Positions 62,352 to 64,000 of a DNA stretch of 64,000 nucleotides are shown here, piece after piece. Within the stretch, counting starts at the first letter, position 1. Each line of letters starts with the position of its first letter. The position numbers were made by a program, and so were the translations under genes. The notes under the pieces were generated by a model. It was not told where the DNA came from. It ran no database searches and saw nothing but the letters and a program-made list of their open reading frames with translations. The stretch spans positions 5,961,001-6,025,000 of the forward strand of contig NZ_JAVDYC010000001.1 of assembly GCF_031458255.1 (NCBI RefSeq), in the 5' to 3' direction. The DNA is from Catenuloplanes niger (lineage in GTDB: Bacteria; Actinomycetota; Actinomycetes; Mycobacteriales; Micromonosporaceae).

Positions 62352-63490
62352 GCCCGCTGATGCGACCCACGCTGCGGCTCCGGCTGACCGTGCTGAACGG
62401 GATCCTGCTGGTCGGCGCCGGCGCGATCATGCTGGTCCTGGCCTGGATGCTGATCGACAACGTGCTGCACCCGGCCGACTCGCTGCTGCCCGGCACCCAG
62501 GTGGCGCTCGCCGACGGCAGCCGCCTCCCGGTGGAGGTCTGGCAGGACCGGATGGTCGCCGGCGCGCGGGCCGAGCTGCTGGCCAAGGGCCTGCTCGCGC
62601 TGATCGCGATCGGCGTCGCCGGGATCGCCGGCGCGTACGTGGTCGCCGGGCGGGCGCTGCGCCCGCTGCACCAGGTCACCGCGACGGCCCGGCGGCTCGG
62701 CGGCGAGACGCTGGACCAGCGGATCCGCTACTCCGGCGCGAACGACGAGGTCGCTGAGCTGGCCGCCACGTTCGATGCGATGCTGGACCGGCTCACCGAG
62801 TCGTTCGAGTCGCAGAAACGCTTCGTGGCGAACGCGTCGCACGAGCTGCGCACGCCGCTCGCGGTCATGCGGACCGAGATCGACGTCACGCTGAGCGACG
62901 ACGAGGCGGACATCCAGGAGTACCGCCGGATGGCGATGGTGGTCCGCGACGCCTCCGAACGCGCGAACGGGCTGGTCGACGCGCTGCTCATTCTGGCCCG
63001 CAGCGAGGCGCAGTCGGGGCGGCGACTCGCCCGGAAGGTGCCGTTCGACATCACCGACGGTGTGCACGCGGCGCTGTCCGCGCAGAAGAACGAGATGGCC
63101 CGGCTGAAACTGGACGTCGCGACCGACCTGCGGCCGGCCGTGGTGGTGGGCGATCCGGGGCTGCTGGAGCGGCTGGCCGGCAACCTGATCGAGAACGCGG
63201 TCCGCTACAACCACCTGCACGGACGCCTGTGGGTCCGGACCGACGTGCCGGCGCCCGGCGTGGTGCGGCTCGTGGTGGGCAACACCGGGTTCGAGGTCGA
63301 CCAGGCCGACGTACCGGGGTTGTTCGAGCCGTTCCGGCGCGGTGGACGCGAGCGGACCGGGGCCCGCGGCAGCGGTCTGGGGCTGTCGATCGTGAACGCG
63401 GTGTGCGAGGCGCACGGGGCGACGGTGGGCGCGGTGGCGCAGCACGGCGGCGGCCTCGAGGTGACGGTGACACTGCCGGGCGCGGTGTAG
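62348..63490 (+). CDS. Membrane sensor histidine kinase
   Basis: A 380-aa kinase with two helices (about residues 14-37 and 80-101) bracketing a small extracytoplasmic loop of about 40 residues. HAMP is at about 101-153, HisKA with His165 in NASHELRTPLAVMRTE, and HATPase_c with NLIENAVRYN (N box), then a degenerate D-box region and the G2 box RGSGLGLSIV. The tiny sensor loop suggests that it senses membrane state or a partner, possibly the neighbouring propeller proteins. It partners the preceding regulator. Confidence 0.93.
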   Translation: MSPLMRPTLRLRLTVLNGILLVGAGAIMLVLAWMLIDNVLHPADSLLPGTQVALADGSRLPVEVWQDRMVAGARAELLAKGLLALIAIGVAGIAGAYVVAGRALRPLHQVTATARRLGGETLDQRIRYSGANDEVAELAATFDAMLDRLTESFESQKRFVANASHELRTPLAVMRTEIDVTLSDDEADIQEYRRMAMVVRDASERANGLVDALLILARSEAQSGRRLARKVPFDITDGVHAALSAQKNEMARLKLDVATDLRPAVVVGDPGLLERLAGNLIENAVRYNHLHGRLWVRTDVPAPGVVRLVVGNTGFEVDQADVPGLFEPFRRGGRERTGARGSGLGLSIVNAVCEAHGATVGAVAQHGGGLEVTVTLPGAV

Positions 63491-64000
63491 CGGGTCACGC
63501 CGTCCGGCCCGGTTGGCCTGGGGCCGTTCGGTTGGTCCAGCCGATGCGTGTCCCGGTGTCCCGGTGTCCCGGTGTCGCTGGTTCACGGGTGCCCGCTGAT
63601 CGTTGTTGCCGGCGGTGCCGCTGGGGCGGGTAACCGGCGTGCCGGACGCATCACCCGTTCGTTGATCGCGTTCCGCTTCGGCTCCATTTCCCGCACGAAG
63701 CTGATGTTCCCGCTTCCGGCGTGGTGGCGGTCCGCATGCTCCCGCGGGCACCGGTCGGCCGTTGGCCGGCCTTCCTGTCTGTGCCGTGGGTGGTCACCCC
63801 AACCCATGCGGTCGCGGCGTTTTCCCAGGCCGCGCCGTTCGCGGTTGCCTCGCACCGTGCACCGCCGGCGTCGGTGAAGGCCGGCGGACGGGGCCTCGCC
63901 GGCGGCCGATCGGTCACGTTGTCCGGCGGTTATCCACAGGTCTGGTGACGGGCCGGTGGCGGACGGCAGCGTATAAGGCGTGTTCGATGGATGGGTCAAA
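63491..64000. other. 510-bp terminal interval without a supported gene
   Basis: It contains an 8-bp tandem repeat (GTGTCCCG, three units plus a partial one from 63548), dispersed element copy E (63707-63810) and a single DnaA-box-like TTATCCACA at 63930-63938. The remainder is GC-rich without a convincing start or codon bias. Confidence 0.6.
63707..63810 (+). repeat. Dispersed 104-bp element, copy E
   Basis: It begins TTCCCGCTTCCGGCG, contains GCATGCTCCCGCGGGCACC and GGCCGTTGGCCGGCC, and ends ACCCATGCG. It matches the complement of copy A (22117-22220) end to end at equal length. It lies 216 bp after the histidine kinase gene. Confidence 0.85.

Noticed and set aside
63930-63938. TTATCCACA, a perfect DnaA box
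   Set aside because: It is single, with no cluster, AT-rich unwinding region or dnaA/dnaN nearby, so it is not an origin.
63583-63999. Minus-strand ORF of 138 codons at the window end
   Set aside because: It runs through dispersed element copy E, has repeat-like Arg-rich composition and no ribosome-binding site.

Overview
The window comes from a very high-GC actinomycete. Codon use is strongly biased to G/C at third positions, GTG and even TTG starts are common, genes overlap at ATGA/GTGA junctions, and many -10 hexamers lie only 6-8 nt from the start codon, the leaderless arrangement common in Actinobacteria. The gene content (two HrdB-type sigma factors, DtxR/IdeR, a chaplin-like protein, an N-terminal-GNAT PatA with AcuC, an EAL-DICT protein) fits Micromonosporaceae such as Actinoplanes or Catenuloplanes. 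That family assignment is an inference.

Backbone. From ideR (12.7 kb) through sigB (22.3 kb), sigA (39 kb) and dxs (52.7 kb), the conserved genes follow the same order as the Mycobacterium tuberculosis segment Rv2711 (ideR) to Rv2682c (dxs1): ideR, sigB, DUF3099, DUF3039, sigA, suhB, cei, DUF4193, DUF3093, dut, DUF3710, OB-fold, DUF3159, ceoC, ceoB, APC permease, TRAM RNA methyltransferase, dxs. Accessory blocks are spliced into or beside this backbone.

Accessory blocks. (i) 0-5.5 kb: a surface-polysaccharide operon with a processive GT2 synthase, a membrane-anchored GH26-like hydrolase, a Tat-exported protein with a phage-fibre-like C-terminus, a 50-aa coiled-coil protein and a GH39/GH5-like hydrolase. 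(ii) 5.6-10.1 kb: a sugar ABC importer without its own ATPase, a YesL-like membrane protein carrying an expanded 9-nt repeat, and an FMN reductase. (iii) 10.2-11.5 kb: a DMT exporter behind a leaderless valine-rich leader peptide and a multi-hairpin leader. (iv) 14-21.2 kb: L-2-hydroxyglutarate oxidase, a GH13 enzyme divergent from a TetR regulator across a near-perfect palindrome, and an AcuC/PatA acylation pair. (v) 23.5-31.7 kb: dtd, spo0M, a methyltransferase, a cupin, an HhH-GPD protein, a chaplin-like protein, a pseudouridine catabolic pair and a TRIC-type channel. (vi) 33.8-38.1 kb: a kdu (unsaturated uronate) operon with a sodium symporter, kduI, kduD and an IclR regulator, with related operator-like sites before the symporter and kduI. 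A secreted PL3 pectate lyase at 54.7-56.2 kb could supply the substrate. (vii) 56.4-63.5 kb: three tandem paralogous single-pass membrane proteins with beta-propeller-like ectodomains and a shared C-x8-CR-x8-WxL tail, an EAL-DICT protein between the second and third, then an OmpR-type response regulator and histidine kinase. This is the best candidate for an undescribed system.

Non-coding structure. Convergent gene pairs are separated by long perfect inverted repeats. A dispersed element of about 104 bp occurs in at least five copies, always beyond gene 3' ends; two copies form a 232-bp inverted pair. I found no rRNA, tRNA, CRISPR array, transposase or prophage.
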